Source of the DNA: Bavariicoccus seileri WCC 4188 | Lineage (GTDB): Bacteria; Bacillota; Bacilli; Lactobacillales; Aerococcaceae | DNA: 49,974 nucleotides | Assembly (NCBI RefSeq): GCF_000421665.1 | Contig: NZ_ATXL01000013.1 | Coordinates: 1 to 49,974, forward strand | Reading direction: 5' to 3' | Shown here: positions 1 to 12,223 of the stretch, in pieces | Layout: every line of letters begins with the position of its first letter | Position numbering within the stretch: the first letter of the stretch is position 1 | Position numbers and translations under genes: made by a program | The notes under the pieces: model-generated | Told to the model about the DNA's origin: nothing | Database searches by the model: none | What the model saw: only the letters and a program-made list of their open reading frames with translations

Positions 1-155
1 CCCCCTCTGGTGGGCAGGTTACCCACGTGTTACTCACCCGTGCGCCACTCAACGATCCGGTGAGTGCAAGCACTCGGTGGATCAATTGCGTACGACTTGC
101 ATGTATTAGGCACGCCGCCAGCGTTCGTCCTGAGCCAGGATCAAACTCTCATGAA
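1..155 (-). rRNA. 16S ribosomal RNA, 5' end only (gene runs off the left edge)
   Basis: The reverse complement reads as the conserved start of bacterial 16S: GAGAGTTTGATCCTGGCTCAG, then GGCGTGCCTAATACATGCAAG, a V1 loop, and GTGAGTAACACGTGGGTAACC. Only about 150 nt lie in the window. The mature 5' end is placed near 155 by analogy with other Firmicutes and could be a few bases off. The V1 loop resembles Enterococcus/Vagococcus-type sequences, but this is too little for a species call. Confidence 0.97.
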
Positions 156-240
156 AGATTGTTTGATTGCTCATTTCAAACCATTTCTGGCTTGTGTTTG
201 TTATCCTTATTTTTAATTCCGATAACAGAATTGTTAGTTT

Positions 241-318
241 TCATTAAGACCTAGCCGAAGCTAAATCTTAATGACCCTACACATTTGGTTCGTCTTTTTG
301 TTCAATTTTCAAAGATCA
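241..318 (-). promoter_or_regulatory. rRNA leader: boxA-like antiterminator and processing hairpin
   Basis: On the minus strand TGATCTTTGAAAATTGAAC (about 300-318) matches the boxA-type leader motif of Gram-positive rrn operons. Just downstream a hairpin at 241-274 has arms TCATTAAGA/TCTTAATGA with an inner TAGC/GCTA stem. Such elements serve transcription antitermination and 16S processing; that role is inferred from position and family knowledge. Confidence 0.7.
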
Positions 319-362
319 ATTTCGCCATCAAAACAGCTTTCATCTGTCGTGACAACTTCTAT

Positions 363-392
363 ATATTAGCATTCAAACAGATATCATGTCAA
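363..392 (-). promoter_or_regulatory. rrn operon promoter
   Basis: On the minus strand a perfect -35 TTGACA (387-392) is followed by an 18-nt spacer and -10 TAATAT (363-368). The next feature on the strand is the 16S leader. The -35 hexamer directly abuts the inverted repeat that ends msrA. Confidence 0.75.
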
Positions 393-425
393 GGAAAAAT
401 AACCATTTTATTCGATTATTTTTCC
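393..425 (-). terminator. Inverted repeat at msrA stop, likely terminator
   Basis: Perfect 10-bp arms GGAAAAATAA (393-402) and TTATTTTTCC (416-425) flank a 13-nt loop. The msrA stop codon lies inside one arm. The AT-rich stem ending in T-rich sequence fits a weak intrinsic terminator that separates msrA from the rrn promoter. Confidence 0.5.
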
Positions 426-940
426 CAAACTTTTTCGATAAACTGATCTCTGCCGGAACCTGAACGATAAGCCTTATAATGGTCCGAATCTTTATGATAA
501 AAATCTTGATGGTAATTTTCAGCAGGATAAAAAGGTGCTGCAGGTTCAATTTTAGTAACGATTGGTTTATCAAAACGTCCACTTTTTTCTAGTGCTTCTT
601 TTGATGCTTCAGCTATGCGATGCTGCTCTTCATTACTATAGAAGATAACCGGTCTATACGAGTCGCCTCTATCACAAAATTGCCCAAACGCATCAGTTGG
701 ATCTGTTTGTTGCCAATAGACTTCGACTAACTTTTCATACGGAAACACTTCTGGATCATAGGTGATTTCCACTGCCTCAGTATGACCTGTTGTTCCCGAA
801 CATACTTCTTTATATGTTGGGTTTTTAACATGTCCACCTGTATAACCTGACACGACTGACTCTATGCCCGGTAAACTATCAAACGGCTTTACCATACACC
901 AGAAACATCCACCAGCAAAAATTGCTTTTTCATTTGCCAT
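416..940 (-). CDS. msrA: Peptide-methionine (S)-S-oxide reductase MsrA
   Basis: This 174-aa protein reduces the S-epimer of methionine sulfoxide in oxidised proteins, using thioredoxin as electron donor. The signature GCFWC holds the catalytic Cys at residue 12. The conserved [30 protein letters not shown] and PAENYHQDF stretches follow in the usual order and the length is normal for the single-domain cytosolic form. No MsrB domain is fused. The ATG at 940 is chosen over an upstream alternative at 970 because a purine-rich GGAAGGGAAGAG sits before it and the family begins here. The gene stands alone, followed immediately by the rrn promoter. Confidence 0.95.
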   Translation of the reverse strand: MANEKAIFAGGCFWCMVKPFDSLPGIESVVSGYTGGHVKNPTYKEVCSGTTGHTEAVEITYDPEVFPYEKLVEVYWQQTDPTDAFGQFCDRGDSYRPVIFYSNEEQHRIAEASKEALEKSGRFDKPIVTKIEPAAPFYPAENYHQDFYHKDSDHYKAYRSGSGRDQFIEKVWEK

Positions 941-1076
941 TAAACGATCTCTTCCCTTCCTCAGTAACAAATTGATGGTATTCTCTAGCTTAATGACTTC
1001 ATCTCAATAAGTCAATTTAACGGCTCCCTTAATAGAAGTTTCAAGAATGAATCTACACTAAGGATGCTTTGTTGTT

Positions 1077-2700
<1,624 letters not shown>

Positions 2701-2703
2701 CTT

Positions 2704-2731
2704 ATTATAGCGTAAGGTTCTGTACTGTCAA
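2704..2731 (-). promoter_or_regulatory. serS promoter
   Basis: On the minus strand -35 TTGACA (2726-2731) and -10 TATAAT (2704-2709) match consensus exactly, with a 16-nt spacer. The -35 lies between the arms of an 8-bp inverted repeat (GTAAGGTT 2712-2719 / AACCTTAC 2730-2737) whose outer arm includes the dacA stop codon. Confidence 0.85.
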
Positions 2732-2733
2732 CC

Positions 2734-4071
2734 TTACAAAATTGCATTTATGAATTCTCTGGCACTACTCCATAAATCTTTGACAAATTGTGAAATGACA
2801 CGCCCAGCTCGTACGAATATATTGGCTTTAGCAACAGAATCACTGGCCACTGCATCGGATTCTGCTTCACTCTTTCTACCAGCAATAAAACCTAAATCAT
2901 CCGTTACTGTTAGGGCAACTTTACCTAACTTTTCACCCTTCTCAATTGGCGCTTCTATCTTGCCATCGCTCGTCGTTAATCCTTTAACTGGTGTAAATAC
3001 AGCTTCCAGGTCCATTTCAACCGTTCCAATTGGTGCCATCATCACCACATTCGATCCGTAAGAGATTCCGACTTCTTTTTCTTTACCCTTGATGACAGGG
3101 ATACTTTTGACATGACTAACAGGATCTCCAGCATTGGCAATTGTTGTCTTCTTGAAATTCTCAAACGTAAAATCTAGTAACTGTGCTGTTGCATGAAATC
3201 TTTCCTCAGCTTCTGAAGAGCCGATAACAACAGTAATCACACGAAAATCATCTTTTTTGGCTGTTCCAGTAAAAGATGCTCCCGACCCATCTGTTGTCCC
3301 GGTCTTTAACCCGTCAACGCCTTCGTAGTAACTATCATAACCTTCTAACATATGGTTGTAACTGTGCATTTTTATTGTTGTGTTAGCATCAGCACGAAAA
3401 TCGACAGTTGGTTGTGCTGTAATATCTAAGACTTCAGGAAAGTCTGTCAATAAGTGATATGCTACTGTAGCCACATCTCTAGCGGACATCTCGTTTTCAG
3501 CATCTGGATCTAAACTATCATCTTCTTTTTCAAGTCTGTATTTATTTGGTAGACCAGAAGCATTTAATAGGATAGCATCATTAATTCCCCAACCAGATAC
3601 AAGGTCATTCATCTTGGTCACAAAGTATTCTTCACTACCAGCAATCAATTCAGCTAAAGCAATGGCTGATCCATTTGCTGAATAGACTAAAACACTCTCT
3701 AATAGTTCTTTAACGGTATAGACTTCATAGGCACTCAATGGCACATTTGAAAGTTCCATATTGTTACTGATTGTAGCAACATAATCACTGATTGGCACTG
3801 TGTCGTCCCAAGCAATCTGTCCTTCTTCGATTGCTTGATAAATCAAGTATACCGTGATTAGCTTCGTCATTGACGCGATTGGTAGGCGTTCGCTCCCGTT
3901 TTGATCCACTAATACTTTGCCCGTCTCAAGGTCCGCCACTAAAGCCCCCTTAGCGTCGACAGATGGGGCGTTAGCCGGCTCGGCTGCTTTAATGACAGTT
4001 GGAGTCATTACACCTAGAACAAATAGCAAAAGGCCTAGTACTGCTCGTTTGATACTTTTTTTTGATTTCAA
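2734..4071 (-). CDS. D-alanyl-D-alanine carboxypeptidase (PBP5/DacA type)
   Basis: A 445-aa low-molecular-weight penicillin-binding protein that trims the terminal D-Ala from peptidoglycan pentapeptides outside the membrane. A signal peptide with a basic start and a leucine-rich core ends near KAAEP (residue 30). The serine peptidase S11 motifs are SxxK (Ser67-Met-Thr-Lys70), SAN in YSANGSA and KTG in LKTGTTDGSG. A PBP5 C-terminal beta domain follows, and the tail is an amphipathic helix typical of membrane-associated DacA. The start codon is TTG at 4071, supported by TTAGGAGAAAGTGAC just upstream; no ATG fits as well. It lies downstream of a VanRS/CroRS-type regulator pair on the same strand. 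Confidence 0.93.
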   Translation of the reverse strand: MKSKKSIKRAVLGLLLFVLGVMTPTVIKAAEPANAPSVDAKGALVADLETGKVLVDQNGSERLPIASMTKLITVYLIYQAIEEGQIAWDDTVPISDYVATISNNMELSNVPLSAYEVYTVKELLESVLVYSANGSAIALAELIAGSEEYFVTKMNDLVSGWGINDAILLNASGLPNKYRLEKEDDSLDPDAENEMSARDVATVAYHLLTDFPEVLDITAQPTVDFRADANTTIKMHSYNHMLEGYDSYYEGVDGLKTGTTDGSGASFTGTAKKDDFRVITVVIGSSEAEERFHATAQLLDFTFENFKKTTIANAGDPVSHVKSIPVIKGKEKEVGISYGSNVVMMAPIGTVEMDLEAVFTPVKGLTTSDGKIEAPIEKGEKLGKVALTVTDDLGFIAGRKSEAESDAVASDSVAKANIFVRAGRVISQFVKDLWSSAREFINAIL

Positions 4072-4116
4072 GTCACTTTCTCCTAACTCATTTCATCATT
4101 CTTATCCATATTAGCC

Positions 4117-4157
4117 GAAAAAAAGAACGAGAACAATTACATCCTCGATCTTTTTTG
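4117..4157. terminator. Intrinsic terminator between kinase gene and dacA
   Basis: Arms GAACGAG (4124-4132 region) and CTCGATC (4144-4150 region) pair with one mismatch and are flanked by A7 on one side and T6 on the other. It could therefore stop transcription in both directions. On the minus strand it separates the two-component genes from dacA, so the latter probably has its own promoter. Confidence 0.55.
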
Positions 4158-4209
4158 TTTTTTTATTTAAATGACTGCCGCCACAAGTCTCTCACCATTT
4201 TCTTTTGGC

Positions 4210-5379
4210 TTAGATTTGACGAACGGCTTCTTCGGTCTCTGATTGATCTTTTGACTCTAATGGTAGGATCACAATAAAACGGGTTTTATCATCATCACTT
4301 GTCACTTCAATACGACCACCATGGAGCATAACGATATTTTCAGAGATGGCAAGCCCTAAACCTGACCCTCCAGTCTCGACTGACCGAGAGGCTTCTACCC
4401 GATAAAACCGATTGAACAAATGATCAATCGCTTCTTTTGGAATTTTCTCACCGTTGTTTTCTACCGTAATAAATACTTCTTTTTTTTCGTTATCAACATA
4501 ATCCGAGACTTTGATATAGGTTGCATGCTCTCCATATTTCAAGGCATTTGTAATCAAATTGCTAAAAACACGGACCATCCGATCAGGATCAAGATCAATC
4601 ACTAGATTGCTGTTCTCAGAGTCTAAAGTGATTGTAACTCCCTTTTTTTCAGCTTCCCACTCAAACTCTGCACAAACTTGTTCCAAAAATTTTGTGAGCA
4701 CAATATTTCTTTTTTGCAAATGAGTAGCAATAGAACGAGTTGTTGTATATTCAAACAAATCATCGACCAAATGCTTCATCTGCTTTGCTTTTTTATCGGC
4801 GATATCAATGTATCGTTTGACCTCTTCTTCATTTTCAAATTGGCCATCACGCACTAATCCCAGATATCCTATTATAGAAGTCAATGGCGTCCGGATATCA
4901 TGCGACACATTCGTAATCAGTTCATCCTTTGATTGTTCAATCTTACGCTCTTCGCTCATCGCCTTAACGGTGTTTTGCACCAAAGCATTAATACTGGTAA
5001 CAACCTTTCCCATGTCTCCTCTTACCTGAAAAGGAATCTGGTAATCGATGTGGCCTTCAGCAATATAATGCAACTCGTCCAAAATGTGGGTAAGTTGCAT
5101 TTGACGATAACGTCTAATTAAACGCCATGCTGTAATGGCTGTACCGCCTATTACAGATAACCAGGTAAAGATAATATTGTATAATTGCAGATTTCTAGGC
5201 GTTATAGACCACTGCTGTCTAATAGAATAGCTAGGCCCCAATCCAAGTAAGGGGGCTTCCAACAATTGTTTGATGATGATTTGGATGCCCAAATAAATCA
5301 AATAGATCAAAGCAATCGTAAAAACACCCTCGAAAATTAGCTCTCCAATTTCCCTTTTGGACAATTGTAGTTGCTCCAT
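4210..5379 (-). CDS. Sensor histidine kinase, VanS/CroS-like
   Basis: A 389-aa membrane histidine kinase paired with the response regulator upstream. Two transmembrane helices (about residues 13-38 and 67-90) bracket only a short extracellular loop, then HAMP, HisKA (His160 in VSHDIRTPL) and HATPase_c with N-box NLITNALKYGE and GSGLGLAI. The small sensor loop and sequence style fit the VanS/CroS group, whose members sense cell-wall stress. In Enterococcus faecalis, as I recall it, croRS also lies close to serS and guaB, which supports but does not prove orthology. The start is uncertain: ATG 5379 lacks a clear ribosome binding site, and in-frame TTG codons exist up to 5472 overlapping the regulator gene. 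Confidence 0.88.
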   Translation of the reverse strand: MEQLQLSKREIGELIFEGVFTIALIYLIYLGIQIIIKQLLEAPLLGLGPSYSIRQQWSITPRNLQLYNIIFTWLSVIGGTAITAWRLIRRYRQMQLTHILDELHYIAEGHIDYQIPFQVRGDMGKVVTSINALVQNTVKAMSEERKIEQSKDELITNVSHDIRTPLTSIIGYLGLVRDGQFENEEEVKRYIDIADKKAKQMKHLVDDLFEYTTTRSIATHLQKRNIVLTKFLEQVCAEFEWEAEKKGVTITLDSENSNLVIDLDPDRMVRVFSNLITNALKYGEHATYIKVSDYVDNEKKEVFITVENNGEKIPKEAIDHLFNRFYRVEASRSVETGGSGLGLAISENIVMLHGGRIEVTSDDDKTRFIVILPLESKDQSETEEAVRQI

Positions 5380-5428
5380 ATCTACTGGAGAACGGGTATG
5401 GCTATTTTTATGATTTGATGTTGGATTA

Positions 5429-6121
5429 TCATTTATCTTCAATCTTGTAGCCAACTCCCCAAACCGTTTCAATCACTTTATCACCATCAGTGGCTTCAGC
5501 AATTTTATCTCTCAAGTGACTGACATGGACCATGACTGTTTTAGCTGACACGATACTTTCTTGTTGCCAAACGATTTCGAAAATTTCATCTGTACTATAC
5601 ACACGATTGGTATGACTTGCCAACAGATAAAGAATACCAAATTCAAGTGCAGTTAATTGAATTTGTTTGCCTGTCAAAGTCGTTACTTCATGTGATGCCT
5701 TATTGATAATCAATGGCCCTACCTCTATTTGTTCAGGGGAGTCGCTTTCAGGACTGATATGACTTCTTCTCATGAGTGATTTTACACGAGCAACCACTTC
5801 TAGTGGATTGAATGGTTTCGTCACATAATCATCCGCCCCAGTTGTAAGTCCTTGAATCTTATCCATATCGGTTGATTTAGCACTAAGCATCAAAATAGGG
5901 AGCGTTGTATTCGTTTCTCTGATTTCTTTCAATACTTCGATGCCATTCTTTTTCGGCATCATGATATCTAAGATCATCATGGCGATATCAGGATACTCAT
6001 TTAACTTGGCTAAAGCTTGCGCCCCATCGTAAGCTTTGATGATATCAAAATCATCATTTTTCAAGTAAATCGTCAATAAATCCACAATTTCACGATCATC
6101 ATCTACAACTAATAACTTCAT
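5429..6121 (-). CDS. OmpR/PhoB-family response regulator, VanR/CroR-like
   Basis: A 230-aa cytosolic transcription factor. The receiver domain has the acidic triad DDD (residues 7-9), phospho-acceptor Asp52 in ILDIMMP, the conserved Ser in LSAKS and Lys in TKPFNP. The winged-helix DNA-binding domain covers about residues 130-228 and ends in the typical VWGVGYKIE. A strong AGGGGGAT precedes the ATG. The kinase gene follows directly. Members of this group control envelope and beta-lactam response genes; the nearby D,D-carboxypeptidase and the PBP gene at 29-31 kb are plausible targets, which is inference. Confidence 0.92.
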   Translation of the reverse strand: MKLLVVDDDREIVDLLTIYLKNDDFDIIKAYDGAQALAKLNEYPDIAMMILDIMMPKKNGIEVLKEIRETNTTLPILMLSAKSTDMDKIQGLTTGADDYVTKPFNPLEVVARVKSLMRRSHISPESDSPEQIEVGPLIINKASHEVTTLTGKQIQLTALEFGILYLLASHTNRVYSTDEIFEIVWQQESIVSAKTVMVHVSHLRDKIAEATDGDKVIETVWGVGYKIEDK

Positions 6122-6237
6122 AATTTATATCCCCCTATTGCGTCCGTATACATTTTTTTGATAAAAGTACTCACTAGCATCTTTCTTCCTAGCATATCTC
6201 TTCCTATGTATCACACACCTACATCATACACAATTAC

Positions 6238-6246
6238 TGCTATAAT
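6238..6246 (+). promoter_or_regulatory. Candidate guaB promoter (extended -10)
   Basis: TGCTATAAT is a consensus -10 (6241-6246) with an extended TG element. No good -35 lies 17 nt upstream. It would give a leader of about 140 nt before guaB, containing a small AAACTT/AAGTTT hairpin at 6266-6282. No purine riboswitch core was recognised in it. Confidence 0.4.
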
Positions 6247-6362
6247 CTAAAAACGTTATCCCTAAACTTGATAAAAGTTTAAGAATTCTGTGAGAAACAC
6301 CTGAATGCGTTTGAATTTTTAGTCGTAACGTGGTATTTTAGTCAATAAACAAAATCACATAA

Positions 6363-7874
<1,512 letters not shown>

Positions 7875-7903
7875 TTTATTTTTTACAACATTTAAAACAA
7901 CAC

Positions 7904-7941
7904 TAAAAGAGCTTCGGATTGTTATATCCGAAGCTCTTTTG
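7904..7941. terminator. Bidirectional terminator after guaB
   Basis: Perfect 15-bp arms (7905-7919 and 7926-7940) with the core GAGCTTCGGAT/ATCCGAAGCTC are flanked by A4 and T4. It lies between convergent guaB and the DUF2207 gene and can end both transcripts. Confidence 0.9.
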
Positions 7942-7988
7942 CTGTTAATTTTTATCTATAAGCCTATTCAAAGCCTATTCAGACTGGG

Positions 7989-9947
7989 TCAGAACGCACC
8001 GCCTCCGCCGCCTCCGCCGGAACCGCCACTTGATCCACCACTGAATCCACCACCACCGCCACTATAGTTACTACCACTAGAACTTGGTGTGGAGGAAGCT
8101 ATAGCTGTCGCGTTAGATTGTGTCAACCGATTTTGGAACATCAAGGAACTAGCACCGTGGTAGTAATACATACTAGCTAAGTACCCTTGATCTAATTGTT
8201 CTGGAGGGATGTATGTTTCCATTGCCTTCGCAACTTTCTCTGCTTCCCCTAAAACGATGGCATAGACTAAATATTTCTCCCATAAAATAATGGAGCCCAC
8301 TTCTGCCATATCAAGCGTACTGATATCCTTCAACATTTGCGTAAATGCATCCCATTTTTGTTTCTCAACTATACCTTCTTTGGTGTAATTTTTAGGATAC
8401 AAGAACGAGATTACAACGTTTATCATCAGCATTGCGATTAAAATAGCCATAGAAATGAAAATATAGGGGAATATATACTGCCCAAAATCCAAGAAGTTTA
8501 GTCGCGGTACCAAGACTATTACTGCTCCAATTAGAATGGTTCCCACAAAAGCATAGCGTGAGACTTTAGCAACAAAACCACCAATGCCCTTATCACTTTT
8601 TTTGGAAGTATTCTTATCAGCAATATAGCCAAACCCTTTTGCATCACTTTTGACTTTCGTTGTAAAGGTCGTATATTTCCCTCTAAATCTCTTTTGTTTC
8701 TTCTTAGCAAAAGCTTCAACTTCATCTAAAGTAACGGTTTGACGATCACCAATTACATTAAAGTACCAATCGATCAGATGTTTCTCATAATCATCTAGTC
8801 TTTCATCGTGATCAGACAATAATGTTAAGCGATAATCTGTGTCACTAGCACCAAAAGCTTTTTTTAACTTTCCAACAGACTTTTCGATCGGTGCAATCTC
8901 AATAACATGGCGACGAACTAGATCCATGATAGTAGCTGATAATTCATCTGCCCCAACCTCTTTACCATAAACGGCAGGTTTTAATAGTGCAGGCTTGATA
9001 TCACTCGGGGGCTCGAACAAATGGTCAGGAATATTTTCTTTTAAACGATTGAGGCCTTGACGCTTTTTATATAGGACATAACCATTTAGCGCAAACGTTC
9101 CTATTGCAAGGAGGGATGTCCCCCCTATTAAGAATTTTCCTATTCTAGCAGCTTTTTCTTTTTGTTCTTGCTCACGTTTGATTTGATTAGCAGTTTCTTC
9201 TGCCATTGCCCTTTCATCAGACATGATTTGATCTAGTTTGTCTTCCGCAACGACATTCGTATTAGCTTGAACAATTCTTGTTGGGAAAACAATATTGGCT
9301 TCCATAAATTGACCAGCTGGATTATAAGGAATTTTCAAAGTGACCGTTTGATTATCATCACCAATGGTAATGTCACCAGACAGTGCCCCATGAGCCCATC
9401 CCTTCAATTCACCAGACTCAACAGGCTCTGGTAATCTGATTGTTGCGGTCACATTCGACAATCCAGCTGACCAGTTACTCCCAATTAATTTTCGATTATA
9501 CTGAGCTGTATCATTATAATTGATGACAAAATGAGGAAGATCATAGTCAACTTGTAAGATAACTGTCTCATCATCACCAGGAACAAAAATTTTATTCTTC
9601 CAAATCCCTGAAGCGTTCGTTTGCTCATAGGTAAAAGGTTGCTCTGAACTATTTTCAGTGGCTTCCTTGGACTCTCCACCACGTGTTATCGTCAGCTTGA
9701 AATTTTGTGGTTCTTCTGGTAAACCGTTCGTATCGAGGTCGTATAAAAGACCATTGAACTCTCCATCAAATCGATACTCATACCGTTCTTTTACCTTAGC
9801 AGTCCCATCTGGTTGAATTGCAACATCTATTGTAACGGGATCAATGTCAAAACTCGTATCTGCTTTTACTGTTGCCTGTTTGGTCAGCATAAAAAGACTG
9901 AGAACCAATGCCAGGCACCAAAACAGCTGCTTAAGTCTAACCTTCAT
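7989..9947 (-). CDS. DUF2207 domain-containing membrane protein
   Basis: A 652-aa predicted membrane protein. A signal peptide (residues 1-30, ending VKADTS) precedes an extracytoplasmic beta-rich DUF2207 domain (about 35-220). A first transmembrane helix near residue 270 is followed by a cytosolic part with a KPAVYGKEVGADELSATIMDLVRR stretch. Two more helices lie near residues 460-510. The C-terminus ends in a low-complexity Gly/Ser tail (about the last 30 residues), which is common in this family. Biochemical function is unknown. The ATG at 9947 follows ATAGGAGTGACGCT; the longer frame to 10010 adds a non-signal-like N-terminus and is rejected. Confidence 0.88.
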   Translation of the reverse strand: MKVRLKQLFWCLALVLSLFMLTKQATVKADTSFDIDPVTIDVAIQPDGTAKVKERYEYRFDGEFNGLLYDLDTNGLPEEPQNFKLTITRGGESKEATENSSEQPFTYEQTNASGIWKNKIFVPGDDETVILQVDYDLPHFVINYNDTAQYNRKLIGSNWSAGLSNVTATIRLPEPVESGELKGWAHGALSGDITIGDDNQTVTLKIPYNPAGQFMEANIVFPTRIVQANTNVVAEDKLDQIMSDERAMAEETANQIKREQEQKEKAARIGKFLIGGTSLLAIGTFALNGYVLYKKRQGLNRLKENIPDHLFEPPSDIKPALLKPAVYGKEVGADELSATIMDLVRRHVIEIAPIEKSVGKLKKAFGASDTDYRLTLLSDHDERLDDYEKHLIDWYFNVIGDRQTVTLDEVEAFAKKKQKRFRGKYTTFTTKVKSDAKGFGYIADKNTSKKSDKGIGGFVAKVSRYAFVGTILIGAVIVLVPRLNFLDFGQYIFPYIFISMAILIAMLMINVVISFLYPKNYTKEGIVEKQKWDAFTQMLKDISTLDMAEVGSIILWEKYLVYAIVLGEAEKVAKAMETYIPPEQLDQGYLASMYYYHGASSLMFQNRLTQSNATAIASSTPSSSGSNYSGGGGGFSGGSSGGSGGGGGGGAF

Positions 9948-10072
9948 AGCGTCACTCCTATCGGTTTGTGATCCACAATTGTCTTTAAGTGGATTTGTGC
10001 TAATGAACATAGTATTGAATGTCTACGTGTCCTGTGGTCTTTTTAGGCTTAAACTAGATTTCCTTTTTAAAG

Positions 10073-10762
10073 TTAGAAGATAGTCCCTCTAACATCAAAG
10101 TGTTTCTTAAACATTATTTTACCAAGAATCGCTACAGCACCGATAATAATATAGCCTGCAGCTGGCAAGGCAATGTTAAGACTAGCTGGTACAAGAAGAG
10201 GTATAGACACAATAGCTAGTAACCATACTGCCATAACACCTAGTGAAACGAGTAGATATTTGAAATAGCCTTTCTTTCCTTTTTTTCTTTCAGCAGTTGG
10301 AAGATGGTTTGATAAGACAATAATCATCAGACCACCAGCGATAAAGTTCATCAACAAGGTGATCAATCCCATTGGTTGGGCATCTTTTTGATTGATTAAT
10401 AATGATATTCCAGATATCAAGGCAAATATTCCGCCTAGTAGTAAACCACCATCTACCCCTATTTGCCATGCTGGTGATTTACCATCGACATTAGTATCGC
10501 CTGTCTCACCAGAGATAATTTTTTCACTATACTCCGTCAACGTACCATAAAGTTGTCTTGCAGTGACACCACTTTTTTGCTTTTCAACCAATTCAATGAC
10601 CATCGGATCAATGATAGCATCTCGTTCTGGAAGACTGTAATTTGCTGCTTCCAGAATTTTATTGAGTTCGAAGAGATATTGATCATTTCTTTTGGTCAAT
10701 TGTTTCTTTGTTTCATCTATTGATTGCACTACAGTTGATTCATTTTTCTCTGATTCGGTCAT
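10073..10762 (-). CDS. DUF1129 family membrane protein
   Basis: A 229-aa protein with a charged N-terminal half (helical, about residues 1-95, containing the family pattern NDQYLFELNKILE and GVTARQLYG) and four hydrophobic segments in the C-terminal half (about 108-225). This matches the DUF1129 family of Lactobacillales, usually found beside ychF as here. The ATG at 10762 follows a GGGGGG stretch that can serve as ribosome binding site. No enzymatic motif is visible and the function is unknown. The ychF gene ends 38 bases upstream on the same strand, so they may share a transcript. Confidence 0.85.
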   Translation of the reverse strand: MTESEKNESTVVQSIDETKKQLTKRNDQYLFELNKILEAANYSLPERDAIIDPMVIELVEKQKSGVTARQLYGTLTEYSEKIISGETGDTNVDGKSPAWQIGVDGGLLLGGIFALISGISLLINQKDAQPMGLITLLMNFIAGGLMIIVLSNHLPTAERKKGKKGYFKYLLVSLGVMAVWLLAIVSIPLLVPASLNIALPAAGYIIIGAVAILGKIMFKKHFDVRGTIF

Positions 10763-10800
10763 TTTTTTGCCCCCCGGAAACCTAGCTTAAAACTGTCTCA

Positions 10801-11901
10801 TTACACATTAAATCTAAATAGCATGACATCGCCATCTTGAACGACATAGTCCTTACCTTCTAATCGCACTTTTCCAGCCTCTTTGGCGCCTTGCATACCA
10901 TGGTATGCTATTAGATCTTCGTAAGACACCGTTTCAGCTCTGATGAACCCTTTCTCAAAATCAGAATGGATGATTCCGGCTGCTTGCGGAGCCTTCATTC
11001 CCTTCTTAAAAGTCCATGCACGAACTTCTGGTTCTCCAGCTGTAAAATAGGTAGCAAGACCCAATAACGAATATGCCTTTTTAATCAAGGTATCTAAGCC
11101 TGATTGTGCAATACCCATTTCTTCTAAAAACAGCGACTTCTCTTCTGGCTCAAGCTCTGCTACTTCTTCTTCTACTTGGGCACAAACTGGTACAACTTCT
11201 GCCTGTTCCTTTGCAGCATACTCTTTCACTGCGTTCACAAATTTATTGCCTTCAATATCACTTAATTCATCTTCTGAAATATTGGCAATATATAAGACAG
11301 GTTTCATCGTCAGCAAGAAATAATTCTTAACAATCGGTAATTCTTCATCCGTGAAGTTGATGGATCGTGCTGGCAGACCCTCTTCCAACGTTGGCTTCAA
11401 TTTATCTAAAACAGCAAGCTCGGCACTTGCTCCCTTTTCTTTAGCCTTCGCCATTTTGAATACACGAGAATAACGCTTGTCGACTGTCTCTAAGTCAGCC
11501 AATACTAATTCGAGGTTAATGGTTTCAATATCTGCGATTGGATCAATCTTTCCACTCACATGCGTTATGTTTTCATCTTCAAAACATCGCACCACATGGC
11601 AAATAGCATCTACTTGGCGGATATGACTCAAAAACTTGTTTCCTAAGCCTTCTCCTTTACTAGCACCCTTTACGATCCCTGCAATATCTGTAAATTCAAA
11701 GGTTGTTGGAACTGTTTTTTTAGGATGTACAAGTTCCGTCAATCGATCTAATCGTTCATCTGGCACTTCAACGACTCCAACATTTGGGTCGATTGTTGCA
11801 AAAGGATAATTTGCTGCCTCAACACCTGCTTTAGTTATTGCATTGAAAAGTGTCGATTTCCCGACATTTGGTAACCCAACGATTCCCGCTGTTAATGGCA
11901 T
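10801..11901 (-). CDS. ychF: Redox-regulated ATPase YchF (Obg-like)
   Basis: A 366-aa P-loop protein of the Obg/YchF group that binds ATP rather than GTP and associates with ribosomes. G1 is [13 protein letters not shown] near the N-terminus, switch residues are in [14 protein letters not shown], and G3 is [10 protein letters not shown]. The usual NKxD specificity motif is replaced, as in the family, by NISE in [13 protein letters not shown] domain ends the protein ([13 protein letters not shown] onward to VMLFRFNV). Length is typical. The ribosome binding site (AAAGAG) is modest. Confidence 0.96.
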   Translation of the reverse strand: MPLTAGIVGLPNVGKSTLFNAITKAGVEAANYPFATIDPNVGVVEVPDERLDRLTELVHPKKTVPTTFEFTDIAGIVKGASKGEGLGNKFLSHIRQVDAICHVVRCFEDENITHVSGKIDPIADIETINLELVLADLETVDKRYSRVFKMAKAKEKGASAELAVLDKLKPTLEEGLPARSINFTDEELPIVKNYFLLTMKPVLYIANISEDELSDIEGNKFVNAVKEYAAKEQAEVVPVCAQVEEEVAELEPEEKSLFLEEMGIAQSGLDTLIKKAYSLLGLATYFTAGEPEVRAWTFKKGMKAPQAAGIIHSDFEKGFIRAETVSYEDLIAYHGMQGAKEAGKVRLEGKDYVVQDGDVMLFRFNV

Positions 11902-11937
11902 TATTAGTCACTCTTTCTATGGTTAGTTAACTTAATT

Positions 11938-12132
11938 TCAATCAGCTGATGATAAAACGCGTTTTAGCTTACGATCAAACTCTCGTCTTGGCATCATTAC
12001 TATTTGCTGACATTTTTGACATTGTATTTTGATATCCATGCCCATCCGGATTACTTTCCACTCATTAGTCTGGCAGGCATGAGGTTTTTTCATTTCAACT
12101 ATATCATTCAATTGATAGTTTTTATTGACCAT
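11938..12132 (-). CDS. DUF951 domain-containing protein
   Basis: A 64-aa basic protein with the family pattern NDIVEMKKPHAC near the N-terminus, a CQKC pair later on that suggests a small zinc-binding fold (one Cys in PHAC, two in CQKC), and the PRREFDRKLKRV tail. GAGGAGG lies 11 bases before the ATG. DUF951 genes sit between parB and ychF in many Firmicutes, exactly as here. Function is unknown; a nucleic-acid-binding role is often guessed from the zinc-ribbon look but not shown by this sequence. Confidence 0.9.
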   Translation of the reverse strand: MVNKNYQLNDIVEMKKPHACQTNEWKVIRMGMDIKIQCQKCQQIVMMPRREFDRKLKRVLSSAD

Positions 12133-12179
12133 TACCTATCATACCTCCTCAAGATTGAACCCTTAATAATGACATGTGC

Positions 12180-12209
12180 ATCACTGACAGACTCATCACT
12201 GACAGACTC
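12180..12209. repeat. 15-bp tandem duplication
   Basis: ATCACTGACAGACTC occurs twice head to tail (12180-12194, 12195-12209) between the DUF951 gene and the 3' end of parB. It looks like a simple slippage duplication; no function is evident. Confidence 0.8.
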
Positions 12210-12223
12210 ATCCCATTATTGTC

